Both the position numbers and the translations under genes were made by a program. From NCBI GenBank assembly GCA_009928265.1, contig RFPR01000040.1, positions 1 to 16,050 of the forward strand: a DNA stretch of 16,050 bases, in the 5' to 3' direction. The notes beneath the pieces were generated by a model that saw only the letters and a program-made list of their open reading frames with translations, had not been told where the DNA came from and did not search any database. This document shows positions 1 through 6,847 of the stretch, piece by piece (within the stretch, counting starts at the first letter, position 1; each line of letters opens with the position of its first letter). This stretch comes from Pseudomonadota bacterium (GTDB lineage: Bacteria > Verrucomicrobiota > Verrucomicrobiia > Chthoniobacterales > UBA6821).

Positions 1-669
1 CCCCAGGGGCGCATTCTCCCCCGTTACCGGTGGGCCGATCCCCATGGTAAGCCGGTCTACCGGATCGGCGTCTTTGCAGGCATCCACGGGGATGAGCAAT
101 CGGGGGTAGTGGCAGCCGTCCAACTGATGCACCGCCTCGCAGTGAATCCAACCATCGGCCGCTTTCTCGAACTATTCGTCTACCCGATCAGCAATCCCTG
201 GGGATTCGACGCTAATCGTCGGGAAGGTGAATCCGGCAAAGACCTCAACCGTCTCTTCTGGCAGGAGGAAGGGGAAGTGCTCCTGCTCGAGCAGGAACTG
301 CGAGCAAAGCGATTCGACGGCATCATTGCGCTCCATACCGACGACACCAGCGAGGGGATCTACGGCTATGTGAATGGCAGCACCCTGACCCGTGATCTGC
401 TGGAACCCTCGCTGAGAGTCGCTTCCTCGATCCTTCCGCGTGACAACCGCCCCGAGATCGATACCCACCCCGCGGAGGAATCGATCATCACTGGCGGCTT
501 TTCAGGGATCCTCTCAGCTCCGCCCGATCAGCATCCGAAGCCGTTTGAGATCGTTTTTGAGACCCCCCACCTCGCCCCCTTCGGCCTTCAGGTCGAGGCA
601 CATCTCTCTGCGATGCAGGAAATCCTGAGACTTTTCCCTCAAATCAGCTCGCACGGAATGGATATATGA
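1..669 (+). CDS. M14-type zinc hydrolase, succinylglutamate desuccinylase/aspartoacylase-like (5' truncated by window edge)
   Basis: The frame is open from the first base, so the N-terminus lies outside the window; 222 residues are visible. The M14 zinc-peptidase fold is indicated by GIHGDEQSG (visible residues 27-35; H29 and E32 are the likely zinc ligands of the HxxE motif), NPWGFDANRR (65-74), DLNR (81-84), a third candidate zinc histidine in ALHTDD (H112), and a late acidic motif FEIVFETP whose E187 fits the catalytic glutamate. These fit the AstE/AspA branch, which hydrolyses N-acyl amino acids; murein-peptide amidases of the MpaA type share several of these motifs and cannot be excluded. 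No signal peptide can be judged because the start is missing. A terminator-like hairpin follows the stop, so it probably does not belong to the cys operon downstream. Family confidence is high; substrate is unknown. Confidence 0.85.
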   Translation, partial: PQGRILPRYRWADPHGKPVYRIGVFAGIHGDEQSGVVAAVQLMHRLAVNPTIGRFLELFVYPISNPWGFDANRREGESGKDLNRLFWQEEGEVLLLEQELRAKRFDGIIALHTDDTSEGIYGYVNGSTLTRDLLEPSLRVASSILPRDNRPEIDTHPAEESIITGGFSGILSAPPDQHPKPFEIVFETPHLAPFGLQVEAHLSAMQEILRLFPQISSHGMDI

Positions 670-672
670 CCG

Positions 673-701
673 AGGATCATCGGCAAAAGACGATCCTTTT
701 T
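673..701 (+). terminator. Rho-independent terminator-like hairpin after the M14 gene
   Basis: AGGATC (673-678) pairs with GATCCT (692-697), followed by a run of five T (697-701). An alternative pairing AGG/CCT plus ATCG/CGAT is also possible. It starts four bases after the stop of the hydrolase gene and ends 26 bases before the cysT start, leaving very little room for a separate cysT promoter. It may therefore be an attenuator rather than a full terminator. Confidence 0.5.
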
Positions 702-704
702 CCC

Positions 705-727
705 GTCATTCATCATCCATTCCCATC
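705..727 (+). repeat. Degenerate pyrimidine-rich CATTCA-type repeat abutting the cysT start
   Basis: CATTCATCATCCATTC directly precedes the cysT ATG region. It closely matches CATTCATACTCCATTC upstream of the TPR gene at 6817-6832, and loosely resembles the dispersed element at 14705-14726. There is no purine-rich ribosome binding site here. Confidence 0.45.
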
Positions 728-1555
728 ATGGCCAACAAGAAACATGTCCTGCCCGGCTTTGGGATCAGCCTAGGATGGTCCGTCACGTGGGTCTCCCTGC
801 TGGTCATTCTGCCCCTTGCCGCCCTTGCGGGTAAGACGGCCGCAGGAGGATGGCAGCACTTCTGGGAAACAGTGACCGATCCCGAGGTCGTCGCCACCTA
901 CCGAGTCAGCTTCGGCATCTCCTTTATTGCGGCTCTAATTAACGGGGTCTTTGGTTTTCTCGCGGCCTGGATCTTCGTGCGGTACGAGTTCCCCGGTCGG
1001 AGGATCCTCGAGGCCGCCACCGACCTTCCCTTTGCCCTCCCGACAGCGGTGGCCGGCATCGCGCTGACGGCCCTTTACTCCCCTCACGAGTGGATCGGTA
1101 AATGGCTCGAACCGCACGGGATCAAGGTGGCATTCGCACCTCTGGGCGTCCTCATCGCGATGATCTTCATCGGCTTTCCCTTCGTCGTCCGTGCCGTGCA
1201 ACCGGTGATCTCCGACCTCTCGGCCGATGTCGAGGAGGCGGCCGCCTGTCTCGGGGCATCCCGATGGGAAACGATCCGCCGCGTCATTCTCCCTCCCCTA
1301 CTCCCAGCCATCCTGACGGGCGTCATTATGTCCTACGGGCGCGCAGTGGGAGAATACGGCTCCATCGTCTTCATCTCCGGCAACATCCCGTTCCAGACCG
1401 AGATCACCCCCCTGATGATCGTCCAGAAGCTCGAGCAGTATGACTACACCGGTGCAGCGGCACTCGGATTCACGATGCTCGCAGCCTCCTTGGTGATCGT
1501 CCTCATTGGCAACAGGCTTCAGGCTTGGGGCAACCGCTTTCGGAAACACGCCTGA
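728..1555 (+). CDS. cysT: Sulfate/thiosulfate ABC transporter permease CysT (CysU)
   Basis: A 275-residue integral membrane protein forming one half of the transmembrane channel of the CysTWA sulfate importer. Several hydrophobic segments are visible (for example around residues 14-35 and 60-85), and the binding-protein-dependent permease EAA loop lies near residues 169-190 (EEAAACLGASRWETIRRVILPP), the contact site for the CysA ATPase. The block GRAVGEYGSIVFISGN and the C-terminal QKLEQYDYTGA stretch are typical of CysT. The ATG at 728 gives the normal family length. No Shine-Dalgarno is present; a CU-rich leader abuts the start. CysW follows after 12 bases, so the genes are co-transcribed. 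A molybdate permease (ModB) is less likely, because two distinct permeases are present and the motifs are of the Cys type. Confidence 0.93.
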   Translation: MANKKHVLPGFGISLGWSVTWVSLLVILPLAALAGKTAAGGWQHFWETVTDPEVVATYRVSFGISFIAALINGVFGFLAAWIFVRYEFPGRRILEAATDLPFALPTAVAGIALTALYSPHEWIGKWLEPHGIKVAFAPLGVLIAMIFIGFPFVVRAVQPVISDLSADVEEAAACLGASRWETIRRVILPPLLPAILTGVIMSYGRAVGEYGSIVFISGNIPFQTEITPLMIVQKLEQYDYTGAAALGFTMLAASLVIVLIGNRLQAWGNRFRKHA

Positions 1556-1567
1556 TACATTCCCCTC

Positions 1568-2500
1568 ATGGCCAGCTTCATTGACTTCCGCAACCCTCCA
1601 GGCAGCGACCGACGCGCTGACAGTGGCGTCCGCGCGACTGCCGAACCACGCTGGGTCCGCAGAATCCTAATTGGGATCGTCATTGGGTTCTTTGCCCTGT
1701 TTCTTTTCCTGCCGCTCGCCGTTGTCTTTCAGGGAGCGCTGGCCAAGGGGTCGGGCATCCTGCTCCAGGCCTTCACCGATCATGATATTCTCCACTCGGT
1801 ACAAATGACGCTCGTGGTGGCGTTGATCGCCGTGCCAGCCAATACTCTCTTCGGCATCGCGGCAGCATGGGCCGTTACCCGCTACCGCTTCACGGGAAGA
1901 TCTATTCTGATGGCGCTTATCGACCTTCCCCTCTGGGTTTCCCCCGTTATTGGAGGTCTCGTCTACGTCCTGCTCTACGGGCGGCGCGGATACTTCGGCC
2001 CGTGGCTGACTGCCCATGAAATCAGGATCATCTTCGCCCTGCCGGGCATGGTGATGGCCACCACCTTCGTGACCTTCCCCTTCGTCGCACGCAGCCTCAT
2101 CCCGCTTATGCAGGCCCAGGGAGTGGAGGAGGAAGAGGCAGCCCTCACTCTCGGAGCTGGGGGATTCCAGATCCTGAGGCGCATCACGCTTCCCAAGATC
2201 CGTTGGGGACTCTTCTACGGCGTCATTCTCTGCAATGCCCGGGCTATGGGCGAGTTCGGCGCGGTTAGCGTGGTCTCGGCCAAGATCAGCGGACAAACAA
2301 ACACCATGCCCCTCGAGATCGAACGACTCTACAACGACTATCTGTTTCCCCAAGCCTTTGCGGTTGCAGCCGCCCTGGCCGTTCTCGCTCTTTTGACCCT
2401 GATCCTCAAGACCTTCTCCGAGTGGGAGAATGCACGCCAACTTGAGGCAAGCCGACACGTCTCTTTGTCCACCACCATCGAACCTCCATCCGCTGTCTGA
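1568..2500 (+). CDS. cysW: Sulfate/thiosulfate ABC transporter permease CysW
   Basis: A 310-residue second channel subunit of the sulfate importer. A charged cytoplasmic N-terminus (about residues 1-33) precedes the first membrane helix (about 34-58). The EAA loop is VEEEEAALTLGAGGFQILRRITLPK from residue 186. It is followed by CNARAMGEFGAVSVVS and TMPLEIERLYNDY, both characteristic of CysW, whereas CysT carries a different C-terminal block. The start is preceded by TTCCCCTC with no Shine-Dalgarno. It lies 12 bases after cysT and 46 bases before cysA in the same strand and order as the classical operon. The N-terminal extension ahead of the first helix is longer and more polar than in CysT, with no recognised domain. 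Confidence 0.93.
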   Translation: MASFIDFRNPPGSDRRADSGVRATAEPRWVRRILIGIVIGFFALFLFLPLAVVFQGALAKGSGILLQAFTDHDILHSVQMTLVVALIAVPANTLFGIAAAWAVTRYRFTGRSILMALIDLPLWVSPVIGGLVYVLLYGRRGYFGPWLTAHEIRIIFALPGMVMATTFVTFPFVARSLIPLMQAQGVEEEEAALTLGAGGFQILRRITLPKIRWGLFYGVILCNARAMGEFGAVSVVSAKISGQTNTMPLEIERLYNDYLFPQAFAVAAALAVLALLTLILKTFSEWENARQLEASRHVSLSTTIEPPSAV

Positions 2501-2546
2501 TACCCCGATCCCCGATCACCCAGACCCTATCACCAAACTTTCCCTC

Positions 2547-3272
2547 ATGAGCATCGAGATCCAATCCGTCAGCAAGAGTTTCGGCGCCTTTCCGGCTGTC
2601 AGCGACGTCAGCCTCCACATCGAGACCGGTGAAATGGTCGCCTTTCTCGGGCCCAGCGGGTCGGGAAAAACCACGCTGCTGCGCATCATCGCAGGACTTG
2701 AATTTGCGGATACCGGAGAGATCCATTTCCACGGAGACAACGTCACGGGCAAGAGCGCAAACGAGCGCAAGGCGGGCTTTGTTTTCCAGAGCTACGCCCT
2801 GTTCAACCACATGACGATCTTCGAGAACATCGCCTTTGGGCTCCGCGTCGCACCCCGGTCCAGAAGGCTCTCCGGAGAAAGGATTCGTGAACGCGTGACC
2901 TCACTTCTCGAGACGATCCAACTGCCGGATCTGAGCAACCGTTTTCCATCCCAACTCTCGGGTGGACAGCGCCAGCGCGTCGCCTTTGCGCGAGCCCTTG
3001 CGGTCGAACCCCGCGTTCTGCTGCTCGACGAGCCGTTCGGTGCACTCGATGCCAAGGTCCGCCGCGAACTACGCCGCTGGCTTGCCGAGTTCCACGAAAA
3101 GACCCACCTCACCAGCCTCTTCGTCACGCATGATCAGGAGGAGGCCTTCGAGGTGGCAGACCGCGTCGTCATAATCGACAAGGGGACGATCCAGCAGATC
3201 GGCACCCCGGAGGAGATCAAATCCGGAGCGGGAAACACTTTCGTGCGCGACTTCCTAGCGCTCCATATCTAA
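2547..3272 (+). CDS. cysA: Sulfate/thiosulfate ABC transporter ATP-binding protein CysA (short form)
   Basis: A 241-residue ABC ATPase that drives CysT/CysW. Visible motifs in order: Walker A GPSGSGKTT (35-43), Q-loop FVFQSYALF (Q81), signature LSGGQRQR (from 137), Walker B VLLLDEP (157-163), D-loop GALDAK, and H-loop histidine H195. I chose ATG 2547 (MSIEIQSVSKSFG) because it gives the canonical N-terminus; the frame is open back to about 2430 but that stretch overlaps the cysW end and looks non-coding. The protein ends soon after the nucleotide-binding domain, so the roughly 100-residue C-terminal TOBE-like regulatory domain found in E. coli CysA is absent. A strong terminator follows, so this is the last gene of the operon. 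Sulfate specificity is inferred from the adjacent permeases. Confidence 0.92.
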   Translation: MSIEIQSVSKSFGAFPAVSDVSLHIETGEMVAFLGPSGSGKTTLLRIIAGLEFADTGEIHFHGDNVTGKSANERKAGFVFQSYALFNHMTIFENIAFGLRVAPRSRRLSGERIRERVTSLLETIQLPDLSNRFPSQLSGGQRQRVAFARALAVEPRVLLLDEPFGALDAKVRRELRRWLAEFHEKTHLTSLFVTHDQEEAFEVADRVVIIDKGTIQQIGTPEEIKSGAGNTFVRDFLALHI

Positions 3273-3299
3273 CCACGGCCCGTTAGCTAGAAACGGCGG

Positions 3300-3330
3300 G
3301 GACGGGTTCAATATGAACCCATCCCTTTTT
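3300..3330 (+). terminator. Rho-independent terminator of the cysTWA operon
   Basis: GGACGGGTTCA (3300-3310), loop ATA, TGAACCCATCC (3314-3324), with 10 of 11 positions pairing (one C/A mismatch), then C and TTTTT (3326-3330). It sits between the convergent cysA and fucP-like genes. On the minus strand no T-run follows the stem, so it should work mainly for cysA. Confidence 0.85.
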
Positions 3331-3346
3331 CAGTAATTAAACCAAG

Positions 3347-4753
3347 TCAGTGCCCGCTTGTGTTGATGGCAACTTCGTCGCCTGAGTTTCCGCTCAGACG
3401 GGCCCAGTTAAAGGCGTAGAGAGCAATCAGGAGAAAGCATACGAGCGGCATGGCGAATCCAGGTGTCATGAGTTGCTCGTTGTGTCCGGACTCTTGGACG
3501 CGACCGTACCAGCCCGAGACCACACCGTAGGTGTCGCTAAGCCATCCCATGAGTTTTGGCATGATGGCTCCTCCCATAATGGCCATCACAATATAGGCAG
3601 AGGCAATCTTTGCCCGTTTGCCGAGCCCCCAGATTCCGAGTGCGAAAATCGTGGGAAAACCAACAGAGAGAAAGAAGAAGGTCAGGAAAAGAGCCGCGAC
3701 CGAGATCCAACCCAACTTCAGGAGGATGACTCCCATCAGGATGGCGCTGATAAGAGAGTACACACCGAGCAGGATGTGCGGGCGCACGATGCTCAGGAGC
3801 CAAGCGCCGGTAAATCTGCCCGCTACAAAGAAGAGGAACGCCGCACTCAGAAGGCTGGTGGCACCCTTGTCACTGAAGAAAGCCAATCCGCCTGCCTGTT
3901 CGTGAACCCCCTTGGCACCGCCGATCAGGAAAGAGCCACGCAGACATTCCGGAACGGCGGGCGTGTCGGAAACAATGTAGTTGATGAAAAAGCTGAAAAT
4001 ACCGGCCTGAGCCGCGACATAGAAGAACTGGGCTGCGACAGCTCCCGGAAAGTGAAAGTGTCTCCAGAGAGCCTTTGCGGGTGCCATGCCAGCATCTGCA
4101 TCGGCCCCATAGGCATCCTCCGTGTCGAGTTCCGGAAGAGGAACGATCATGAAGAGAGCGGCGATGATCAGTACGAAAATCGCGATCCCGAGATACGGGA
4201 TATAGAGCGTCTGGTTGGCTGCCTCGGCATTCCCACTCTCCGAGTAAAAGAACATTCCCCCGACAATCGGACCGAGCGGCCAGCCTAGTCCGTTGAACGA
4301 CTGGGCAAGGTTAATGCGCGATGCGGCGAACCTCTTGTCACCCAGCACGGTCGTGTAGGGATTGGCGATCGTCTCAAGGAAGGTAAGTCCCATGGCCACA
4401 ATGCAGACACCGAGCAGGAAGGCCCAGAACTGCGCGATATGAGTCGCAGGGATGAACCAGAATCCCCCGAGCGAGACAAGCAGAAGACCCGTGATGATTC
4501 CCTTGCGATAGCCCAACTTTTGGGCAATCCATCCAGCAGGCAAGGCGATCAGAAAATAACCGAGATAGTGCGCGAACTGAACCCAGGCGGACTGCGAACG
4601 TGTCAGGTGCAGCAGGTCCTGGAAATGCTTGTCCATGGTGTCAATCATGGAATTGCAGAAGGCCCAGAGGAAAAAGAGGGTCGTCACCAAGGCGAAGGTG
4701 CCGAGGTAGTTCTTGCCGCCTGAGGAACGGAACATCGCGAGGAACTTGGTCAT
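3347..4753 (-). CDS. fucP: L-fucose:proton symporter-type MFS permease (FHS family)
   Basis: A 468-residue major facilitator protein with about 12 hydrophobic segments. It matches the fucose/galactose/glucose:H+ symporter family: FFLWAFCNSMID (27-38), the first-half motif GYFLIALPAGWIAQKLGYRKG (65-85), and GLTFLETIANPY (122-133). D38 and E127 align with the two acidic residues important in E. coli FucP (D46 and E135), supporting proton-coupled sugar uptake in the inner membrane. The exact sugar cannot be read from sequence; fucose, other hexoses or N-acetylglucosamine are all possible in this family. The ATG at 4753 is preceded by a CU-rich stretch and a heptad repeat array. No sugar catabolic gene is adjacent, so it appears to be a single-gene unit. 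Confidence 0.88.
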   Translation of the reverse strand: MTKFLAMFRSSGGKNYLGTFALVTTLFFLWAFCNSMIDTMDKHFQDLLHLTRSQSAWVQFAHYLGYFLIALPAGWIAQKLGYRKGIITGLLLVSLGGFWFIPATHIAQFWAFLLGVCIVAMGLTFLETIANPYTTVLGDKRFAASRINLAQSFNGLGWPLGPIVGGMFFYSESGNAEAANQTLYIPYLGIAIFVLIIAALFMIVPLPELDTEDAYGADADAGMAPAKALWRHFHFPGAVAAQFFYVAAQAGIFSFFINYIVSDTPAVPECLRGSFLIGGAKGVHEQAGGLAFFSDKGATSLLSAAFLFFVAGRFTGAWLLSIVRPHILLGVYSLISAILMGVILLKLGWISVAALFLTFFFLSVGFPTIFALGIWGLGKRAKIASAYIVMAIMGGAIMPKLMGWLSDTYGVVSGWYGRVQESGHNEQLMTPGFAMPLVCFLLIALYAFNWARLSGNSGDEVAINTSGH

Positions 4754-4764
4754 GGGGGATGAGG

Positions 4765-4799
4765 GGGGTAGAAGCTGGTAATTAGAAGTCAGAAGTTAG
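4765..4799 (-). repeat. Heptameric degenerate tandem repeat upstream of the fucP-like gene
   Basis: On the minus strand five 7-bp units follow one another: CTAACTT, CTGACTT, CTAATTA, CCAGCTT, CTACCCC. The first two differ at one position; the later ones decay. The array lies 12 to 46 bases upstream of the ATG and is unlike the surrounding coding DNA. Confidence 0.55.
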
Positions 4800-4858
4800 G
4801 GAGAAGAACTCGTCCAAGTGAAGTTTGAAATACGCTCACTATCCCCTAGCTCCCAAAA

Positions 4859-5411
4859 TCACGCCAACATCGAACGACTGTCCTGATGCTGGCAGTCCCA
4901 GCGGTTTGAAAGCCCTTTCCAAAATGGAGATGACTCGTCACGCGTTCGGCGCTCATAGCGTTCCCGTGCGGCACGCAGGTCGCCGAGCAACTTTTCTGGA
5001 TCGGCCTCTGCTTCCTGCAAAGCGGACTTGGTCCGCGGTCCAGCGATCCCATCGGCAGGTAATCCCAATGCATCCTGCAGGATCCTTACCGCTCCGGTCG
5101 CGATGCTTTCGGAGGTGCCGGCGGTTCAGTTTGCCATGAGGGACGCTGCCTTCAACCGTGGGCCGACCGGAGCGGTAAGTGTAGCGCATGATGTGCTCTG
5201 CGGCGGCATCCTCGGCCTCTTGGAACTCCCCGTCCGCCAGCAAACCCTCGATTCGGTTGAGCACTTCGGGGTGGTAGCGGTCATTGATCCCGGCCACCTC
5301 GCGCTCCCCTCCCCCGTCACCGGCTGGAAGATGGTAGACCTTTAGATGCCCCTGAGCGTCACGCCGGGCCTCATAGTCAACAATCCGGCGGGCCTGTTCG
5401 AGTGGAGTCAT
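4859..5411 (-). pseudogene. GH108/peptidoglycan-domain muramidase (endolysin-like), disrupted by a micro-inversion and frameshift
   Basis: Two frames together encode one family protein. The 5' half from ATG 5411 (MTPLEQARRIVDYEARRD) carries the candidate catalytic glutamate E14, then DGGGEREVAGINDRYHP, matching the GG..T..GI..YHP block of GH108 lysozymes, and ends usefully at AAEHIMRYT. The 3' half is in the next frame (TGAVRILQDALGLPADGIAG, then PRTKSALQ, LRAARERYERR, FWKGLSNRW) and matches the C-terminal predicted-peptidoglycan domain. The conserved middle peptide is absent from this strand because about 63 bp is inverted (see the repeat at 5085-5179); the reconstructed product is about 180 residues, normal for the family. 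The forward reading of the first frame gives a nonsense tail to 4953. An upstream TTG at 5447 is possible but less likely. It could be a true pseudogene or an assembly error. No other lysis or phage gene is nearby. Confidence 0.75.
5085..5179. repeat. Perfect 16-bp inverted repeats flanking a 63-bp inverted segment
   Basis: CTTACCGCTCCGGTCG at 5085-5100 is the exact reverse complement of CGACCGGAGCGGTAAG at 5164-5179. The 63 bp between them (5101-5163) encode, on the plus strand together with the arm ends, the peptide block VPAVQFAMRDAAFNRG followed by PTGAV. This is the conserved middle of the GH108-type gene that otherwise reads on the minus strand. The segment is therefore inverted relative to its host gene. 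Confidence 0.85.
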
Positions 5412-5538
5412 GGGGCAGAGGTTTTTAGGATCACTGCCAGAAGGCAACCTTGATTTTGACCCACTGAAGAGCCTGCATCCAACTCGAGCTTGCTCAGACA
5501 GTCGTGAAGTTGAAAAGCCTTTGGGAGATCGATAAAGC

Positions 5539-5567
5539 TTGAGGCTGGTTATCTCAAAAGAGATGAT
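5539..5567 (+). promoter_or_regulatory. Possible sigma70-type promoter for tRNA-Leu
   Basis: TTGAGG (5539-5544), a 17-base spacer, and GATGAT (5562-5567) lie 12 bases before the tRNA 5' end. Both hexamers match consensus at four of six positions, so this is weak. An alternative pair TTGAAA (5510-5515) and GATAAA (5531-5536) has a 15-base spacer. Confidence 0.25.
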
Positions 5568-5579
5568 GCTTGAGCATCC

Positions 5580-5661
5580 GCCCGGATGGCGAAATTGGCA
5601 GACGCGCCAGACTTAGGATCTGGTACCGCAAGGTGTGTGGGTTCGAGTCCCTCTCCGGGCA
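5580..5661 (+). tRNA. tRNA-Leu (anticodon UAG)
   Basis: The acceptor stem GCCCGGA (5580-5586) pairs fully with TCCGGGC (5654-5660), with discriminator A at 5661. The D stem is GCG/CGC. The anticodon stem CCAGA/TCTGG encloses CTTAGGA, giving anticodon TAG at 5614-5616, which reads CUA/CUN leucine codons. A long variable arm (ACC-GCAA-GGT core) is typical of type II tRNAs. The T loop is TTCGAGT; its stem GTGGG/CCCTC carries one T-T mismatch at the second pair. CCA is not encoded. The next gene, cysK, starts 69 bases downstream on the same strand. Confidence 0.97.
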
Positions 5662-5730
5662 TTTCCCCCAAATTAGAGAATCGACAAACATCGACTCAAT
5701 CGGTAGTTATTCATCAACTCAACAAAAGTC

Positions 5731-6693
5731 ATGCCTATCCACAACTCCATTGTCGACACCATCGGGCGCACGCCGCTTGTCCGCCTCAATCGCGTGACCG
5801 CAGGTCTTCCCGCCACCATCGCTCTGAAGTGCGAGTTCTTCAATCCTCTTGGCAGCGTGAAGGACCGTATCGGGGCCGCCATGATCGAGGATGCCGAGGC
5901 CAAGGGGCTTCTCAAACCAAGCACGACCATCATCGAGCCCACGAGCGGCAATACCGGTATCGCGCTTGCGTTCGTCGCCGCTGCCAAGGGCTATAAACTC
6001 ATCCTAACCATGCCCGAGACGATGAGCGTGGAGCGACGCACCCTGCTCGCCCTACTCGGCGCCAAGCTTGTCCTGACTCCCGGATCCGAGGGAATGAAAG
6101 GAGCGATTGCCCGTGCTGAGCAGCTCCACAAGGAGACTCCCGATTCCTGGATCCCCCAGCAGTTCAACAACGGAGCCAATCCCGCAGTTCACTCCAAGAC
6201 CACTGCCGAGGAGATCTGGGCAGACACCGACGGCAAGGTCGATATCCTCGTCTCGGCAGTCGGCACCGGCGGCACCATCACCGGCGTCAGCGAGGTGATC
6301 AAGAAGCGTAAACCTGAATTCCGCGCCGTGGCCGTTGAGCCCAAGGACTCGCCGGTCATTTCGCAGACCCGCGCGGGTGAGCCCGTGAAACCCGGCCCTC
6401 ACAAGATCCAAGGCACCGGTGCCGGATTCGTTCCCGGCAATCTTCACCTGGACATCGTCGACGAGGTCATCACCGTCACCAATGACGATGCCTTCGCCAT
6501 GGCGCGCCGCATCGCCAAAGAGGAGGGCATTCTTGTCGGCATCAGCACGGGTGCGAACGTCCACGCTGCCATCGAACTTGCCAAGCGTCCCGAGAATGCC
6601 GGTAAGGTCATTGTCACGATCGGCTGCTCCACCGGCGAACGCTACCTCAGCACGGCCCTCGCCGAGGAAGCCCGCGCCCAGGTGGGCGGCTGA
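5731..6693 (+). CDS. cysK: Cysteine synthase (O-acetylserine sulfhydrylase) CysK
   Basis: A 320-residue PLP enzyme that converts O-acetylserine and sulfide to cysteine in the cytoplasm. The PLP lysine is K44 in NPLGSVKDRIG. The substrate-binding loop is PTSGNTG (70-76), and the phosphate-binding loop is GTGGT (178-182). A C-terminal GCSTGERYLST block and the overall length fit the CysK family rather than cystathionine beta-synthase, which has extra domains. PQQFNNGANP (142-151) is also typical. The ATG at 5731 gives a canonical N-terminus (MPIHNSIVDTIGRTPLVRLN). It lies 2.5 kb from the sulfate importer genes, but is separated from them by the fucP-like gene, a broken gene and the tRNA, so it is probably not in one operon with them. 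A GC-rich hairpin follows the stop directly. Confidence 0.96.
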   Translation: MPIHNSIVDTIGRTPLVRLNRVTAGLPATIALKCEFFNPLGSVKDRIGAAMIEDAEAKGLLKPSTTIIEPTSGNTGIALAFVAAAKGYKLILTMPETMSVERRTLLALLGAKLVLTPGSEGMKGAIARAEQLHKETPDSWIPQQFNNGANPAVHSKTTAEEIWADTDGKVDILVSAVGTGGTITGVSEVIKKRKPEFRAVAVEPKDSPVISQTRAGEPVKPGPHKIQGTGAGFVPGNLHLDIVDEVITVTNDDAFAMARRIAKEEGILVGISTGANVHAAIELAKRPENAGKVIVTIGCSTGERYLSTALAEEARAQVGG

Positions 6694-6714
6694 GGTTGGC
6701 CCACAGGGCCAACC
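6694..6714 (+). terminator. Perfect 9-bp hairpin directly after the cysK stop
   Basis: GGTTGGCCC (6694-6702), loop ACA, GGGCCAACC (6706-6714). The stem starts at the base after the TGA. No T-run follows, so it may be a non-canonical terminator or a 3'-end stabilising stem-loop. Confidence 0.5.
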
Positions 6715-6721
6715 GAGGCGG

Positions 6722-6757
6722 TTAGACTGAAGACTGTTAGACTATTAGGTTCAGACC
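6722..6757 (+). repeat. Short degenerate TTAGACT-type tandem repeat
   Basis: TTAGACT, GAAGACT, GTTAGACT, ATTAGGTT and CAGACC follow one another with a 7 to 8 bp period between cysK and the TPR gene. The units resemble those of the array at 4765-4799 (AAGTTAG, AAGTCAG on the plus strand). Confidence 0.4.
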
Positions 6758-6810
6758 AAACCGAGCCTTTTGAGCCCTTTCGGGTGATTTGAGGTTTTCA
6801 TTTCCCCGCT

Positions 6811-6847
6811 TTCATCATTCATACTCCATTCATCTTTCTCCCCAACC
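6811..6847 (+). repeat. CATTCA-type pyrimidine-rich repeat abutting the TPR gene start
   Basis: TTCATCA, TTCATAC, TCCATTC and ATCTTTC form a loose 7-bp periodic run ending in a CU-rich stretch at the ATG. CATTCATACTCCATTC here matches CATTCATCATCCATTC upstream of cysT at 14 of 16 positions or so. Confidence 0.4.

Noticed and set aside
1667..2458. 263-residue minus-strand open frame
   Set aside because: Antisense to cysW, which carries clear permease motifs; the reverse translation is charged low-complexity sequence.
3473..4288. 271-residue plus-strand open frame
   Set aside because: Antisense to the FHS symporter; rich in Arg/Glu/Asp/His with no domain-like pattern.
5028..5345. 105-residue plus-strand open frame containing a conserved-looking peptide
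   Set aside because: Only its middle (about 5088-5177) is protein-like, and that part belongs to the minus-strand muramidase gene as an inverted segment. The flanks are antisense shadow.
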